Origin: an uncultured Bacteroidales bacterium
Lineage (GTDB): Bacteria; Bacteroidota; Bacteroidia; Bacteroidales; P3
Direction: 5' to 3'
Length of the DNA: 64,000 bases
Assembly (NCBI GenBank): GCA_947165255.1
Contig: CAMUZR010000002.1
Span: 62,001-126,000, forward strand
Position numbers and translations under genes: made by a program. Below the pieces are notes generated by a model that was given only the letters and a program-made list of their open reading frames with translations, did not search any database and had not been told where the DNA came from. Positions 28,457-38,500 of the stretch are shown here, in pieces. Position 1 is the first letter of the stretch. Each line of letters starts with the position of its first letter.

Positions 28457-28464
28457 CAAAAATA
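28457..28464 (-). promoter_or_regulatory. -7 promoter element (TATTTTTG) of hppA
   Basis: Matches TAnnTTTG on the minus strand, 43 bases upstream of the GTG start. It is divergent from the argS promoter at 28496, with about 30 bases between the two -7 boxes. Confidence 0.65.
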
Positions 28465-28495
28465 CTAAATTTTGTGATGATACAAAAAAAAAATG

Positions 28496-28503
28496 TATTT
28501 TTG
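28496..28503 (+). promoter_or_regulatory. -7 promoter element (TATTTTTG) of argS
   Basis: Matches TAnnTTTG, 48 bases before the ATG at 28552. Confidence 0.65.
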
Positions 28504-28551
28504 CAAAAATTTTTAATACATAAATAACATCATATTATATTGCTAACACAC

Positions 28552-30339
28552 ATGATTGAGAATAAACTCCAACAAGCAGTCGCTTCAGCACTAAAGAACC
28601 TTTATGGCATCGATGCCACCCCCGAATCGGTGGTTCTACAAACTACTAAGAAAGAATTCACAGGCGATTACACCATTGTGGTCTTCCCATATGTCAAGCA
28701 GGCACGCAAATCGCCCGAGATGGTGGCCAACGACTTGGGTGCCGCTGTTAAGCAAACGGTAGAAGAAGTGTCTGACTATAATGTGATTAAGGGGTTCCTC
28801 AATTTTTCCATAGCCGACAGCTACTGGAACTCTTTCGTAAGCCAAAACCGCAACAACGAAAACTACGGCCTTAAAGCTCCTGCTGCCGACGAGAAACCCA
28901 TCGTGGTAGAATATTCCTCCCCCAACACCAATAAGCCCCTTCATCTGGGTCACATTCGTAATAATCTCTTGGGCTGGTCGGTGAGCGAATTGCTTTCCGC
29001 GAACGGAGCCAATGTGAAGAAAGTCAATCTTGTGAACGACCGCGGCATACACATTTGCAAGTCCATGCTGGCATGGCTTAGATACGGCAATGGCGAAACT
29101 CCCGAATCTTCGGGCATGAAAGGCGACCATCTTGTGGGCAAATATTACGTCGAGTTCGACAAGCACTATAAAGAGGAAATCAAGCAATTGATGGCTCAAG
29201 GAATGGAAGAGGAAGAGGCAAAAAAACAGGCTCCGCTTATGGTTGAAGCCCAGCGTATGCTCAAGCGTTGGGAAGAAGGCGATAAAGAGGTTCGTGACCT
29301 TTGGACAAAAATGAATTCCTGGGTTTATGCCGGTTTCGACGAGACATACAACCGTCTGGGGGTCAGCTTCGACAAGGTTTATTATGAGTCCAATACCTAT
29401 CTTCTCGGAAAAGAACTGGTGCAAAAAGGCCTTGATATGGGTGTCCTTTTCCGTAAGGAGGACGGCTCCGTCTGGTGCGACCTCACCGCCGACGGACTCG
29501 ACCAGAAACTGCTTCTCCGTAAGGACGGCACTTCGGTCTACATGACTCAGGACTTAGGCACCGCATTGCTCCGCACTCAAGATTTCGATGCCAAGCAGCT
29601 GATATACGTCGTAGGCAACGAACAAGACTACCATTTCAAAGTGCTCAAACTAGTGCTCGGAAAACTGGGCTTCGACTGGGGTGAGAAACTTTATCACCTC
29701 TCCTACGGCATGGTGGAACTGCCCAACGGCAAGATGAAATCGCGCGAAGGCACCGTTGTCGACGCCGACGACCTAATCAGTGAGATGGAGGCCACCGCCG
29801 AAGAGATGAGCCGAGAACATGGCAAAAACGACGGCATGAGCGAGCAGCAGCTCAAAGAACTCTATCACATACTGGCATTAGGTGCCCTCAAGTATTTCAT
29901 TCTTAAGGTAGACCCTGCCAAGAATATGCTTTTCAACCCAGCCGAGAGCATCGATTTCAACGGCAACACCGGCCCCTTCATCCAGTACACCCATGCCCGA
30001 ATCCGCAGCATCGTCCGCAAGGCCGAGGAACAAGGTATTCACGACCAGGAGCCCGTCGTTGTCCCCGCCCTCAACGAGAAGGAACGTGCTGTCATTAAGT
30101 GCCTGCACGACATGCCCGGCATCATTTCATCTGCTGCCGAAAACTACAGCCCGGCCATGATAGCCAATTACGCCTACGACCTGGCCAAGAGTTTCAACAG
30201 CTTCTATCAGGACACTCCCATCCTTCGCGAGGAAAATGTGGCAGTCAAGACTTTCCGCGTTCAGCTGTGTGCGGTTGTCGCTCAGGCCATTAAGAACACG
30301 ATGCGTATCCTTGGCATTGAGGTTCCAGAAAGAATGTAA
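28552..30339 (+). CDS. argS: Arginyl-tRNA synthetase
   Basis: A class I synthetase of 595 residues that charges tRNA-Arg. I start at ATG 28552 (MIENKLQQAV), since the in-frame TTG 12 bases upstream is less likely. The N-terminal Add-1 domain covers about 1-110. The HIGH-type motif is LHLGH near 130, after SSPNTNKP. The KMSKS equivalent is KMKSR near 393, and the helical anticodon-binding domain covers the last 130 residues. It opens a run of four same-strand genes ending at the terminator at 33633. Confidence 0.96.
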   Translation: MIENKLQQAVASALKNLYGIDATPESVVLQTTKKEFTGDYTIVVFPYVKQARKSPEMVANDLGAAVKQTVEEVSDYNVIKGFLNFSIADSYWNSFVSQNRNNENYGLKAPAADEKPIVVEYSSPNTNKPLHLGHIRNNLLGWSVSELLSANGANVKKVNLVNDRGIHICKSMLAWLRYGNGETPESSGMKGDHLVGKYYVEFDKHYKEEIKQLMAQGMEEEEAKKQAPLMVEAQRMLKRWEEGDKEVRDLWTKMNSWVYAGFDETYNRLGVSFDKVYYESNTYLLGKELVQKGLDMGVLFRKEDGSVWCDLTADGLDQKLLLRKDGTSVYMTQDLGTALLRTQDFDAKQLIYVVGNEQDYHFKVLKLVLGKLGFDWGEKLYHLSYGMVELPNGKMKSREGTVVDADDLISEMEATAEEMSREHGKNDGMSEQQLKELYHILALGALKYFILKVDPAKNMLFNPAESIDFNGNTGPFIQYTHARIRSIVRKAEEQGIHDQEPVVVPALNEKERAVIKCLHDMPGIISSAAENYSPAMIANYAYDLAKSFNSFYQDTPILREENVAVKTFRVQLCAVVAQAIKNTMRILGIEVPERM

Positions 30340-30376
30340 TTTATAATATATCATATATTATTTACAGCACTACTAA

Positions 30377-31102
30377 ATGTATTACACACTCCCGTATACT
30401 ATTCCTAATTTCATTTGCGACAACCACGACACCCTCACTGCATGGGGTTGTGCGCGGTTGCTTCAGCAGGCAGCCGACAACCACACCAAACTGTTCGGCA
30501 TAGGATTTCAGCAGCTTCAGGAACAGCACAAAGCATGGGTGCTCTGCCGCACCTACTACGACGTTCGCCGCCTCCCAATGGACTATGAGGAGGTAACCGT
30601 CCGCACTTGGTCGCGTGGCACCGACGGCCTCTACGCCTGGCGCGATTTTGAAATGACCGACAGCCAGGGCACTGTCATCGTAGCCGGCGCCACCAGTTGG
30701 GTTGTAATAGATACCAATGCCCGCCATGTGGTGCGCCTGGGCGAAATCGTCAAAGGCTTCGAGTCGCATCCCGACATGGCCACCGACTGCGACAAACTGG
30801 GCCGAATCCGTTTCCCGAAAGGGGAGGAGGGTGAACTTGTCGTGGAGCACCAGCAAGTTAAGTACTCCATGCTCGACCACACCCAGCATGTCAACAACGC
30901 CGAATATATTAAATGGATATTCGACAACCTTCCCGAAGGAACAACCCAATCTGCTCCCTTCAAGTTGGACGTGGAATACCTTCAGGAAACCCGCCCCGAC
31001 GATGAAGTGTCCATCCACCGTCTCTGCCAACCCGACGGCACGTTGCTATTCAAAATATCCAATCCCCGTACCACCGCCGTTGTGGCAACCCTCAAGTTCT
31101 AA
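30377..31102 (+). CDS. Acyl-ACP thioesterase
   Basis: The 241-residue protein has two hot-dog domains of the plant FatA/FatB-like acyl-ACP thioesterase family, which releases free fatty acids from acyl carrier protein. The first domain includes CDNHDTLTAWGCARLLQQAADNH and WVLCRTYYDVRRLP. The second contains DHTQHVNNAEYIKWIFD, which carries the conserved Asn-His. Single genes of this family are widespread in anaerobic Bacteroidota. It lies 37 bases after argS. Confidence 0.88.
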   Translation: MYYTLPYTIPNFICDNHDTLTAWGCARLLQQAADNHTKLFGIGFQQLQEQHKAWVLCRTYYDVRRLPMDYEEVTVRTWSRGTDGLYAWRDFEMTDSQGTVIVAGATSWVVIDTNARHVVRLGEIVKGFESHPDMATDCDKLGRIRFPKGEEGELVVEHQQVKYSMLDHTQHVNNAEYIKWIFDNLPEGTTQSAPFKLDVEYLQETRPDDEVSIHRLCQPDGTLLFKISNPRTTAVVATLKF

Positions 31103-31166
31103 CCCTTCATTCCGAGCATCCTGCCTTTCCTACCTTCAATTCACCATTATCTATTTTCATCCGTAA

Positions 31167-32786
31167 ATGAAAAAAATAATCTTTCTCCTGCTGGCCACCG
31201 CTCTTTTTATAGGTCCTCTCAGCGCCCAGTCCAAATTCTCCCTTTTCAAAAAAAAGAAGTCGCCCGACGTGACCGACACCGCCATCGCCGGTGTCAAGCG
31301 GGTGCTCGAAACCTTCGAACTGCTCGATAACTACTATGTGGTAGACCCCAACACCGACGGCCTCTCCGAGACGGCCATCCGTGCCATGCTCACCAGTCTC
31401 GACCCCCACAGCGTCTACATACCCGCCAAGGACGTCCAGCGCACCAACGAAGCCCTGCAGGGCAATTTTGAGGGCGTGGGCATCTCCTTCACCATTCTCA
31501 GCGACACCATCTGCGTTTCAGAAGTCATCGCCGGCGGCCCTGCCGAGAAAGTAGGCATCCTCAGCGGCGACAAATTTCTCCATATCGACGGCATCCTTGC
31601 CACCGGCGACAGCGCCAAGCAACCTTTCGTCTTCCGCCATCTCCGCGGCAAGAAAGGCACCGAGGTGGTCGTAGATATGCTGCGCGGACGCGACACCCTT
31701 ACTTTCCACATCACTCGCGACCGCATCCCCATCCACTCCGTCGAAGTGGCCTTTATGGAGGACGACTCCATTGGCTACATCAGCCTGCTGCGTTTTGCCC
31801 GCACCTCCGTTTTTGAATTCCGCAAGGCGCTCAACGACCTTAAAAAGCAGGGCCTGAAGAGCCTCATTCTCGACCTTCGCGGCAACACCGGTGGCTTTCT
31901 TGACATCGCCTGTGGCATGGCCAACGAGTTCATCTCGCCCAACCGGCTGCTAGTCTACCAAGAGGGGCGCGCCCAAAAGCGCCAGGACTTCAAATCGGTC
32001 TACAACGGCTCCTTCCGCAAGGGCGACCTTGTGGTGCTCATAGACGAGAACACTGCTTCGGCCTCCGAGATTGTCAGCGGCGCCGTGCAGGACTGGGACC
32101 GCGGCATCCTCATCGGCCGCCGTACCTTCGGCAAGGGGCTGGTGCAGCGCATGTTCGAACTCTCCGACGGGTCTCAGGTACGCATCACCACTGCCCGCTA
32201 CTACACCCCTTCGGGGCGTTGTATCCAAAAGCCCTATTCCACAGGCACTGCCGACTATAACAACGAACTCAGCAACCGCTACAAACACGGCGAGCTTTTC
32301 TCCGTCGACTCCATCCATTTCCCCGACTCGCTCAAATACACTACCCATGGCGGACGCACCGTCTACGGCGGGGGCGGCATCATGCCCGACCTTTTCATCC
32401 CCCTAGACACCACCCCGGCCTCCAAGTACTACCAGGCCTGCCGCCGCAAGGGCATCCTCAACCAGTTTCCACAATACTATGCCGACCGCCATCGCAACGA
32501 CACGCTGGCCGCCGATTTCGAGTCCTTCCTCCGCAACTACGATCAGTTGCAGCTCGACTCACTTTTCGATGCCTTCGCTGCCGAAAAGGGCGTCTATCGC
32601 GACTCTATCAAAGAAACCGCCATCGACAGCATTGTCCAGTACAACGACCATTTCCTATCGCTACAGGTGAAGGCACTCGTGGCCGACCGCCTCTTCGGCC
32701 GGGGACACTACTACCGCATCATGAAAGAAGAGGACAAATTCTACCAGGCCGCATTGGTCGAACTGCGTAAGAAAAAGCAGCAATGA
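31167..32786 (+). CDS. C-terminal processing peptidase (S41 family)
   Basis: The 539-residue periplasmic serine protease has a signal peptide (residues 1-18, LSAQ). A PDZ domain lies at about 90-175 (GNFEGVGISF, GGPAEKVGILSGDKFLHIDG). The S41 catalytic domain has Ser near 299 in ENTASASEIVSGA and Lys near 323 in RRTFGKGLVQ, the Ser-Lys dyad of Ctp/Tsp proteases. Such enzymes trim or degrade envelope proteins from their C-termini. About 190 further residues follow the catalytic core, typical of Bacteroidota members. Its stop overlaps the next gene's start (ATGA). Confidence 0.93.
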   Translation: MKKIIFLLLATALFIGPLSAQSKFSLFKKKKSPDVTDTAIAGVKRVLETFELLDNYYVVDPNTDGLSETAIRAMLTSLDPHSVYIPAKDVQRTNEALQGNFEGVGISFTILSDTICVSEVIAGGPAEKVGILSGDKFLHIDGILATGDSAKQPFVFRHLRGKKGTEVVVDMLRGRDTLTFHITRDRIPIHSVEVAFMEDDSIGYISLLRFARTSVFEFRKALNDLKKQGLKSLILDLRGNTGGFLDIACGMANEFISPNRLLVYQEGRAQKRQDFKSVYNGSFRKGDLVVLIDENTASASEIVSGAVQDWDRGILIGRRTFGKGLVQRMFELSDGSQVRITTARYYTPSGRCIQKPYSTGTADYNNELSNRYKHGELFSVDSIHFPDSLKYTTHGGRTVYGGGGIMPDLFIPLDTTPASKYYQACRRKGILNQFPQYYADRHRNDTLAADFESFLRNYDQLQLDSLFDAFAAEKGVYRDSIKETAIDSIVQYNDHFLSLQVKALVADRLFGRGHYYRIMKEEDKFYQAALVELRKKKQQ

Positions 32787-33616
32787 AAAAACTGACCTTC
32801 ATTCTCATAGCCTTCACTCTGGCCACAGCCTGCGGCCAACGTCAGGAGTCTCAGGAGTCCGATTTTCCCGAACCCACCTACCCTAACGTGGTACTCACGC
32901 GCGAGATGCGCAGCATCGAAGGGCTCGACACCCTCTGGGGCGACCGAGTGGAGCAGGACTACGACGGCCGCGGCCGATTCCTCTCCTACGCCCGCTACAA
33001 CAGCCAGGGAACCCTCCTGCAACGCATGACCCATAGCTACAGCGGCTGCGTCGACACAGTCCGCGACTACGACGGGGCGGGCAATTTGCGCCATGTGGTA
33101 GTCTACACCTATCTCGACTCGGCCTACCTCCGCGAGCCCAACTACAGCGACTCCTACTATCGTAACCTCGTCAGTGCCGATTTCTACAATGCCGACGGCG
33201 TCCTGATTGTGAAGCGCAACTGCACCTACGACTCCAAAGGGCGCCTATCGCAGGTGGACGGCTTCGACGTCACCGACAACAGCACCTTCGTCTGTATGCA
33301 TGTCTACTCCGACCGCAAATGCCAGAGCAACCAAGTCCAGAACCCCGGCACCGACCATGAGACCAGCTTTGCCACCGAGCGCACCTTTGCCGACAGCCGC
33401 TGCCGCCACGAACTCACCTCCACCTCGCAGCTCAGCTCCGGCAACTTAGTGGTGGAATACCAATACGACACCCTCGGCCGTGTCGTCCAGAAACAGACCA
33501 CTGCCGCGGGCATCCTCATCGAGCGCATCGAATACGACTACTACCCCGACTTCGAGCGCGAAATCATCTTCGACGACAAGCCCCTCCGCGGCTACCTTCG
33601 CTACTACAAGCATTAG
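32783..33616 (+). CDS. Predicted lipoprotein with YD-repeat-like sequence
   Basis: This 277-residue protein starts with a lipoprotein signal (LATAC, Cys about 17). The mature part holds several YD-type motifs (YDGRGRFLSYARY, DYDGAGNLRHVVV, YDSKGRLSQVDG, YDTLGRVVQKQT) spaced as in RHS/YD beta-strand repeats. The repeats probably form a small beta structure on the periplasmic or outer face. Translation is coupled to the S41 protease through a 4-base overlap, which suggests a functional link, perhaps as substrate or partner. No enzymatic motif is visible and I do not assign a function. Confidence 0.75.
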   Translation: MKKLTFILIAFTLATACGQRQESQESDFPEPTYPNVVLTREMRSIEGLDTLWGDRVEQDYDGRGRFLSYARYNSQGTLLQRMTHSYSGCVDTVRDYDGAGNLRHVVVYTYLDSAYLREPNYSDSYYRNLVSADFYNADGVLIVKRNCTYDSKGRLSQVDGFDVTDNSTFVCMHVYSDRKCQSNQVQNPGTDHETSFATERTFADSRCRHELTSTSQLSSGNLVVEYQYDTLGRVVQKQTTAAGILIERIEYDYYPDFEREIIFDDKPLRGYLRYYKH

Positions 33617-33632
33617 CCCAGACCATAAGAAT

Positions 33633-33675
33633 AAAAGAGGGTGTCCCGACTCTGTCAGGGCACCCTCTTTTGTTT
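33633..33675 (+). terminator. Rho-independent terminator of the argS-to-lipoprotein operon
   Basis: The arms AAAAGAGGGTG (33633-33643) and CACCCTCTTTT (33661-33671), with extra CCC/GGG pairing inside, form a strong hairpin. It begins 16 bases after the lipoprotein stop. Confidence 0.85.
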
Positions 33676-33980
33676 GCATGAAACAGGTCATTTCGAGTTC
33701 GGAGTTGTCCGAGTGTAGTGAGCATCCGTCGGCAACAAAGAACCATATCTTGCATCTCCGATACGCAGCACATGCCAAAATGAGTAAGGCTATGGTTTGT
33801 CAGGTCGCCACAGCCATAGATGTTGCTGCACTTATTCATCACATTTTCAGTATTGTCATTCTTCCCATCCTATGTGTTTATGCCATTGATGCCTCATAGT
33901 TAGCAATGCCGGTTCTCCTGTCCATACCCCTCTTCGCACCCTTCTCGAAAAAAGGCCTTTCCGTCGCTGATTCTTCGCCT

Positions 33981-34013
33981 TTTAGTTTGCATTTAGTTTG
34001 CATTTAGTTTATG
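33981..34013. repeat. Tandem 11-bp repeat TTTAGTTTGCA (three units, the last diverged)
   Basis: Two identical units and one TTTAGTTTATG lie in the 651-base gap between the lipoprotein and the arginine deiminase gene. The remainder of this gap holds the terminator, the promoter at 34190 and two small leader hairpins. No gene is supported there. Confidence 0.7.
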
Positions 34014-34189
34014 TTTTATTTATCTCAGATAGGTAAAATATAAAAGAAATGTAGGTAAAACACTGATTAAAAGGTGAAGTTACGGGGAGGGAGAGGGGTG
34101 GGGAGGGTTTGGGATGGAGATGTTCAAATGGTTGTTGATATTTTTGTGAGAAGAGAGAGCTGATTTTCGATAATATCGAAAAAATTTCG

Positions 34190-34197
34190 TATATTTG
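34190..34197 (+). promoter_or_regulatory. -7 promoter element (TATATTTG) of the arginine deiminase gene
   Basis: Matches TAnnTTTG. The leader to the ATG at 34268 contains two short hairpins: CCGATA/TATCGG at 34206-34222 and one around 34232-34248. These may stabilise or regulate the transcript. Confidence 0.7.
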
Positions 34198-34267
34198 CAA
34201 TGCCACCGATATGTGCTATCGGTAGTGAAAGGCGCTGTGTTGCAGCGTCTAACATTTATTTTAGTAT

Positions 34268-35521
34268 ATGACGCTAACAAAAGATATAACCCAAACGACA
34301 GTAAATGTCCAATCGGAGTACGGCCACTTAAATGCCATACTGCTCCATCGCCCCGGAATAGAAATCGAGAGGATGACCCCTTCGAATGCGGCCGAGGCTC
34401 TTTTCAGTGACATTCTCAGCAAACATATTGTAGATAAGGAATACGCCTCGTTCAGTGGCGTGTTCGAGAAATGGTGTAAGGTTTATTATGTCGAGGACCT
34501 CCTCACGTTGTTGTTGGAGGAAGACGACATACGCCAGCGTCTGGTGGTGGCCTGCTGCAAGTTGGACGATTGCGAGCATTTGGAAGACTGGCTGTTGCAG
34601 TTGCCAAGTGCCGAGCTGGCCAATGCCCTGATTGAGGGCGTTTTCTACCACGGCGACACCGACCCGGCCCGCTTCAGGGACAGCCGGTTTACGCTGAAAC
34701 CCCTGTACAACCTGTTCTTCACGCGCGATGCCTCCTCGTCGATGTACAACGAGGTGCTTATCAACTCGATGTCGTTCCGTGTGCGTGAGCGCGAGACGTT
34801 GATTTACCGTGCTATTTTCGAGCAGTTGTTCCATGCCAATATCGTCTGTGCCAAAGACGCGCACAGCGGTGCCCGCACTGAGGGTGGCGACGTGCAGATT
34901 GCAGCGCCCGACCTGCTTTGCATTGGCCAGGGCATCCGCACCAATACCAAGGGCATTCTCTACCTGGCCGACAAGTTTGCCAAGGAGCGTCCCCATTTCC
35001 GCATCCTTACGCAGGAGTTGCCCCATCACCCCGACTCTTTTATCCACCTGGACATGGTGCACACTTTTCTTGGTGCCCACCAGCTGATGGTCTATCAGCC
35101 GATGATTGACAAGACGGGTGTTTTTGCCGGGAAGGCCACTACGCTGATTACCTGCGACAACGGTAAGCTCAATTATAAGGAATATCCCAACATGCTGGCA
35201 GGACTGAAGGCCTGTGGCATGGACATGGAACCCGTGTCGTGCGGAGGTCTGGACAGCTGGTATCAGGACCGCGAGCAGTGGCACAGCGGAGCCAATTTCT
35301 TCGCCCTCGACGACGGAAAAATCATTGGTTACGAGCGCAATGTGAATACCATAGAGTCGCTTAACCGGGCAGGATTCGAGGTGTTGGATGCCGACGATGT
35401 GTGCAGCGGCAAGGTAGATATGCACGACTACAAGAAATTCGTGGTCACCTTCAAGGCCTCTGAGCTGCCCCGTGCCGGTGGCGGTGCCCGCTGCATGACC
35501 ATGCCCATCAATCGTGATTGA
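34268..35521 (+). CDS. Arginine deiminase-family protein
   Basis: The 417-residue protein belongs to the guanidino-group hydrolase superfamily and most resembles arginine deiminase, which turns arginine into citrulline and ammonia. Substrate and catalytic motifs are all present: FTRD, TEGGDVQ, the histidine in SFIHLDMVHTF, and the catalytic Cys409 in GGARCMTMP. No ornithine carbamoyltransferase, carbamate kinase or arginine antiporter lies nearby, so the usual energy-yielding operon is not present here. It has its own promoter and a two-hairpin leader. Confidence 0.85.
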   Translation: MTLTKDITQTTVNVQSEYGHLNAILLHRPGIEIERMTPSNAAEALFSDILSKHIVDKEYASFSGVFEKWCKVYYVEDLLTLLLEEDDIRQRLVVACCKLDDCEHLEDWLLQLPSAELANALIEGVFYHGDTDPARFRDSRFTLKPLYNLFFTRDASSSMYNEVLINSMSFRVRERETLIYRAIFEQLFHANIVCAKDAHSGARTEGGDVQIAAPDLLCIGQGIRTNTKGILYLADKFAKERPHFRILTQELPHHPDSFIHLDMVHTFLGAHQLMVYQPMIDKTGVFAGKATTLITCDNGKLNYKEYPNMLAGLKACGMDMEPVSCGGLDSWYQDREQWHSGANFFALDDGKIIGYERNVNTIESLNRAGFEVLDADDVCSGKVDMHDYKKFVVTFKASELPRAGGGARCMTMPINRD

Positions 35522-35582
35522 GCCAAGGGGGCTATAGTTTAACGTGAAAATTAGTATTACATTATAATTAACTAAAAACTTT

Positions 35583-38500
35583 ATGAAAAAGTACCAACTG
35601 ATGAACAACATTATAGGCTGGGTGGTCTGCATCGTGGCCTGTAGTGTTTACATCCTTACTGCCGAAGCCACCGCATCGTGGTGGGACTGTGGTGAGTACA
35701 TTGCCACCGCTAATAAACTGCAAGTGGGCCATCCCCCGGGAGCCCCCTCTTTCCAGTTGATTGGACGCCTTTTCTCCATGTTCTCCTCGCCTGAGAATGT
35801 GGCTCATGCCGTTAATGTGATGTCGGCTGTGTGCAGCGGATTCACTATCCTCTTCCTTTTCTGGGGCATCACCCTGTTGGGCAAGCATTTGTTGCCCGAC
35901 CCCAAGAATCCCGATGTGAAGGACTGGCGCACGTGGGGCGTTTTCGCCGCCGGCATTGTGGGCGCTTTGGCTTATACTTTCAGCGACACCTTCTGGTTCT
36001 CAGCCGTGGAGGGCGAGGTGTATGCCATGTCGTCGCTCTTTACTGCCATTGTGTTCTGGGCCATCCTCAAATGGGAGGAGCAGGCCGATGACCCGCGTTC
36101 GTTGCGTTGGTTGGTGCTGGTGTGTCTGCTGGTGGGTATTGCTATCGGTGTCCACCTGCTGAACTTGTTGACCGTTCCCGCCATCGTTTACGTGGTATAT
36201 TTCCGCAAATGGCCCAAGACCACCGTCAAGGGCTTCATTTGGAGCGGTGTCATAAGCGTGGTGCTGCTGGCGTTGATTCTGTGGGGCATCATTCCCGGTA
36301 TTGTCAATGTCGACTCGGCCTTCGATGTCTTCTTTGTCAATGTGTTGGGCCTGCCTTTCAATAGTGGCACTATCGTTTTCTTCCTGCTGTTGGCTGCTTT
36401 CATCGTGTGGGCTTTGTGGTTCACTTCGCCCAAAAAGAAAAACAAACCAGTTTGGAATGCCGCCGCCCTGGGTCTGCTGATGCTGATAATTGGCTACAGC
36501 ACTTTCTTCGTGCTGGTAATCCGTGCCAACACCAACACCCCGTTGAATGAGAACGCACCTAAGGACGCCGTTGCGATGCGTGCCTATCTGGGACGTGAGC
36601 AATACGGCGACACGCCCTTCCTCACCGGCCAGTACTATACCGCCGGCGACCCCATCGATGCTGAACGCGGCTATACTAAGTATGTCCGGGGTACCGACGA
36701 GAAGGGCAAGGACCGCTATATTCCCGCTTCCTATCAGCAGAAGTTTGTCTACCGCCAGAACCATACAGGTGTGTTTCCCCGTATGTATAGTAATGACGAG
36801 TCGCGCCAGCACCCCAGATTTTATGAGTACTGGGCAGGCAAGGTCAGCGGCGACCACAAGCCCTCGGCCGCCCAGAACCTGAAGTACTTCAACGGCTACC
36901 AAATGGGCTTCATGTATTGGCGCTACTTTATGTGGAACTTTGCCGGTCGCCAGAACGACATTCAGGGTCACTATTTCAACGACGACGGCACCCGCGACTA
37001 TATGAACGGCAACTGGATTAGCGGCATTAAGGCTATCGACCAGGCTCGTCTGGGTCCGCAGGACAACATGCCCGACCACATGAAGGACAACAAGGCGCGC
37101 AACGTTTACTATATGTTGCCCCTGTTGCTGGGTCTGATTGGCCTGGTGTACCATATCCGTAAGAATAAGAAGGATGCCTTTATCGTGTTCATCATGTTCT
37201 TTATGACCGGTATAGCCATCGGTATCTACCTGAATATGCCCCCGCGTCAGCCGCGTGAGCGTGACTACGCCTTTGTGGGCTCGTTTAGTTTCTTCGCAAT
37301 CTGGATAGGCCTGGGCGTGATGGCTTTGGCCGACTGGCTGACCAAACTGTTTAAGAAAGAACAGCTGTATAAGGTTATCATGCCTGTGGTGTTCGTTCTG
37401 TGCATGTTGGGTGTGCCGGTGCTGATGGCTTGCGAGAACTGGGACGACCATGACCGCTCGGAGAAGTATGCTGCCCGCGACTTTGCCGAGAACTATTTGG
37501 CCTCGGTCGACCAAAACGGGATCCTGATTACCTTTGGCGACAACGACACCTTCCCCCTGTGGTATGCGCAGGAGGTTGAGGGGTTCCGTACCGACGTGCG
37601 TATCCTCAACTACACCCTCAGCGGCATGCACTGGTATTGCGAGCAATTGTTCAACAAGCTGTACGACAGCGAGCCCATCGCCTTTACTCTACCTAAGGAA
37701 TTTTATGGTTTGGGTAAGGACATCGTATACTTGCAGGACCGCAGTGACGAGTACTTTGAGGTGACCGACCTGCTGGCTTTGCTGCGCGACCACCCCGACA
37801 AGTTTAAGGCCAGAGATGGTCGTGGCGAAGAGGTTACCCTCATTCCCACAAGCCATTTTAAGATTACCCTTGACATTCCTGACCTGGTGAAGCGTGGCAT
37901 CATACCGGCCGAAATAGCCGATAAAGTGGACCCCGTCATTATGTGGACCGTTACTAAGGGCAGTCTGATGCGTCATGAGCTGATGATTCTTGATATGTTG
38001 GGAACCAATAAGTTTGTCCGCGACATCAACATTATGAATCCCAGTTACATCCAGCGTGTTTTCTCGCCCATCCGCCAGTACTGTGTGCAGGACGGCATGA
38101 ACTACAAACTGTTGCCCTACAAGGCTCAGTTGGGTCAGCCCATTCTATTTGACAATCGCGACAATAGATACGTCATGCAGCAGTTTACGGAAGAGAGTTA
38201 CGACTACTTCCTGAACGGCTATAAGGACAAGAACGGCGAGATGCACCCGCTGAAGTGGGGCAACCTCAATGCCGATATCTATATCGACCCCGTCAGCTTA
38301 AACATGGGCACAGTCCAGCGCCAGACTTTCTGCATGGCGGCACAAGAGCTGATGCAGAAGGGTGACACTGTCCGCGCTCGTAAGATGCTTGACCTAAGCG
38401 ACGAGTTCTTCCCCGAGAAGAATTTCTGCTACGATAAGTACAGCATGATGATGGTTGACCTGTATAACAGCCTCTATGGTAAGGAGAGGGCCACCTATAT

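Noticed and set aside
33680-33735. Possible member of the common Bacteroidota intergenic repeat beginning GTCATTTCGAG
   Set aside because: Only the first dozen bases match what I remember of that repeat; too little to call without a search.
33480-33899. Reading frame across the terminator at 33633
   Set aside because: It begins inside the lipoprotein gene in another frame and runs through a strong terminator; no family signal.
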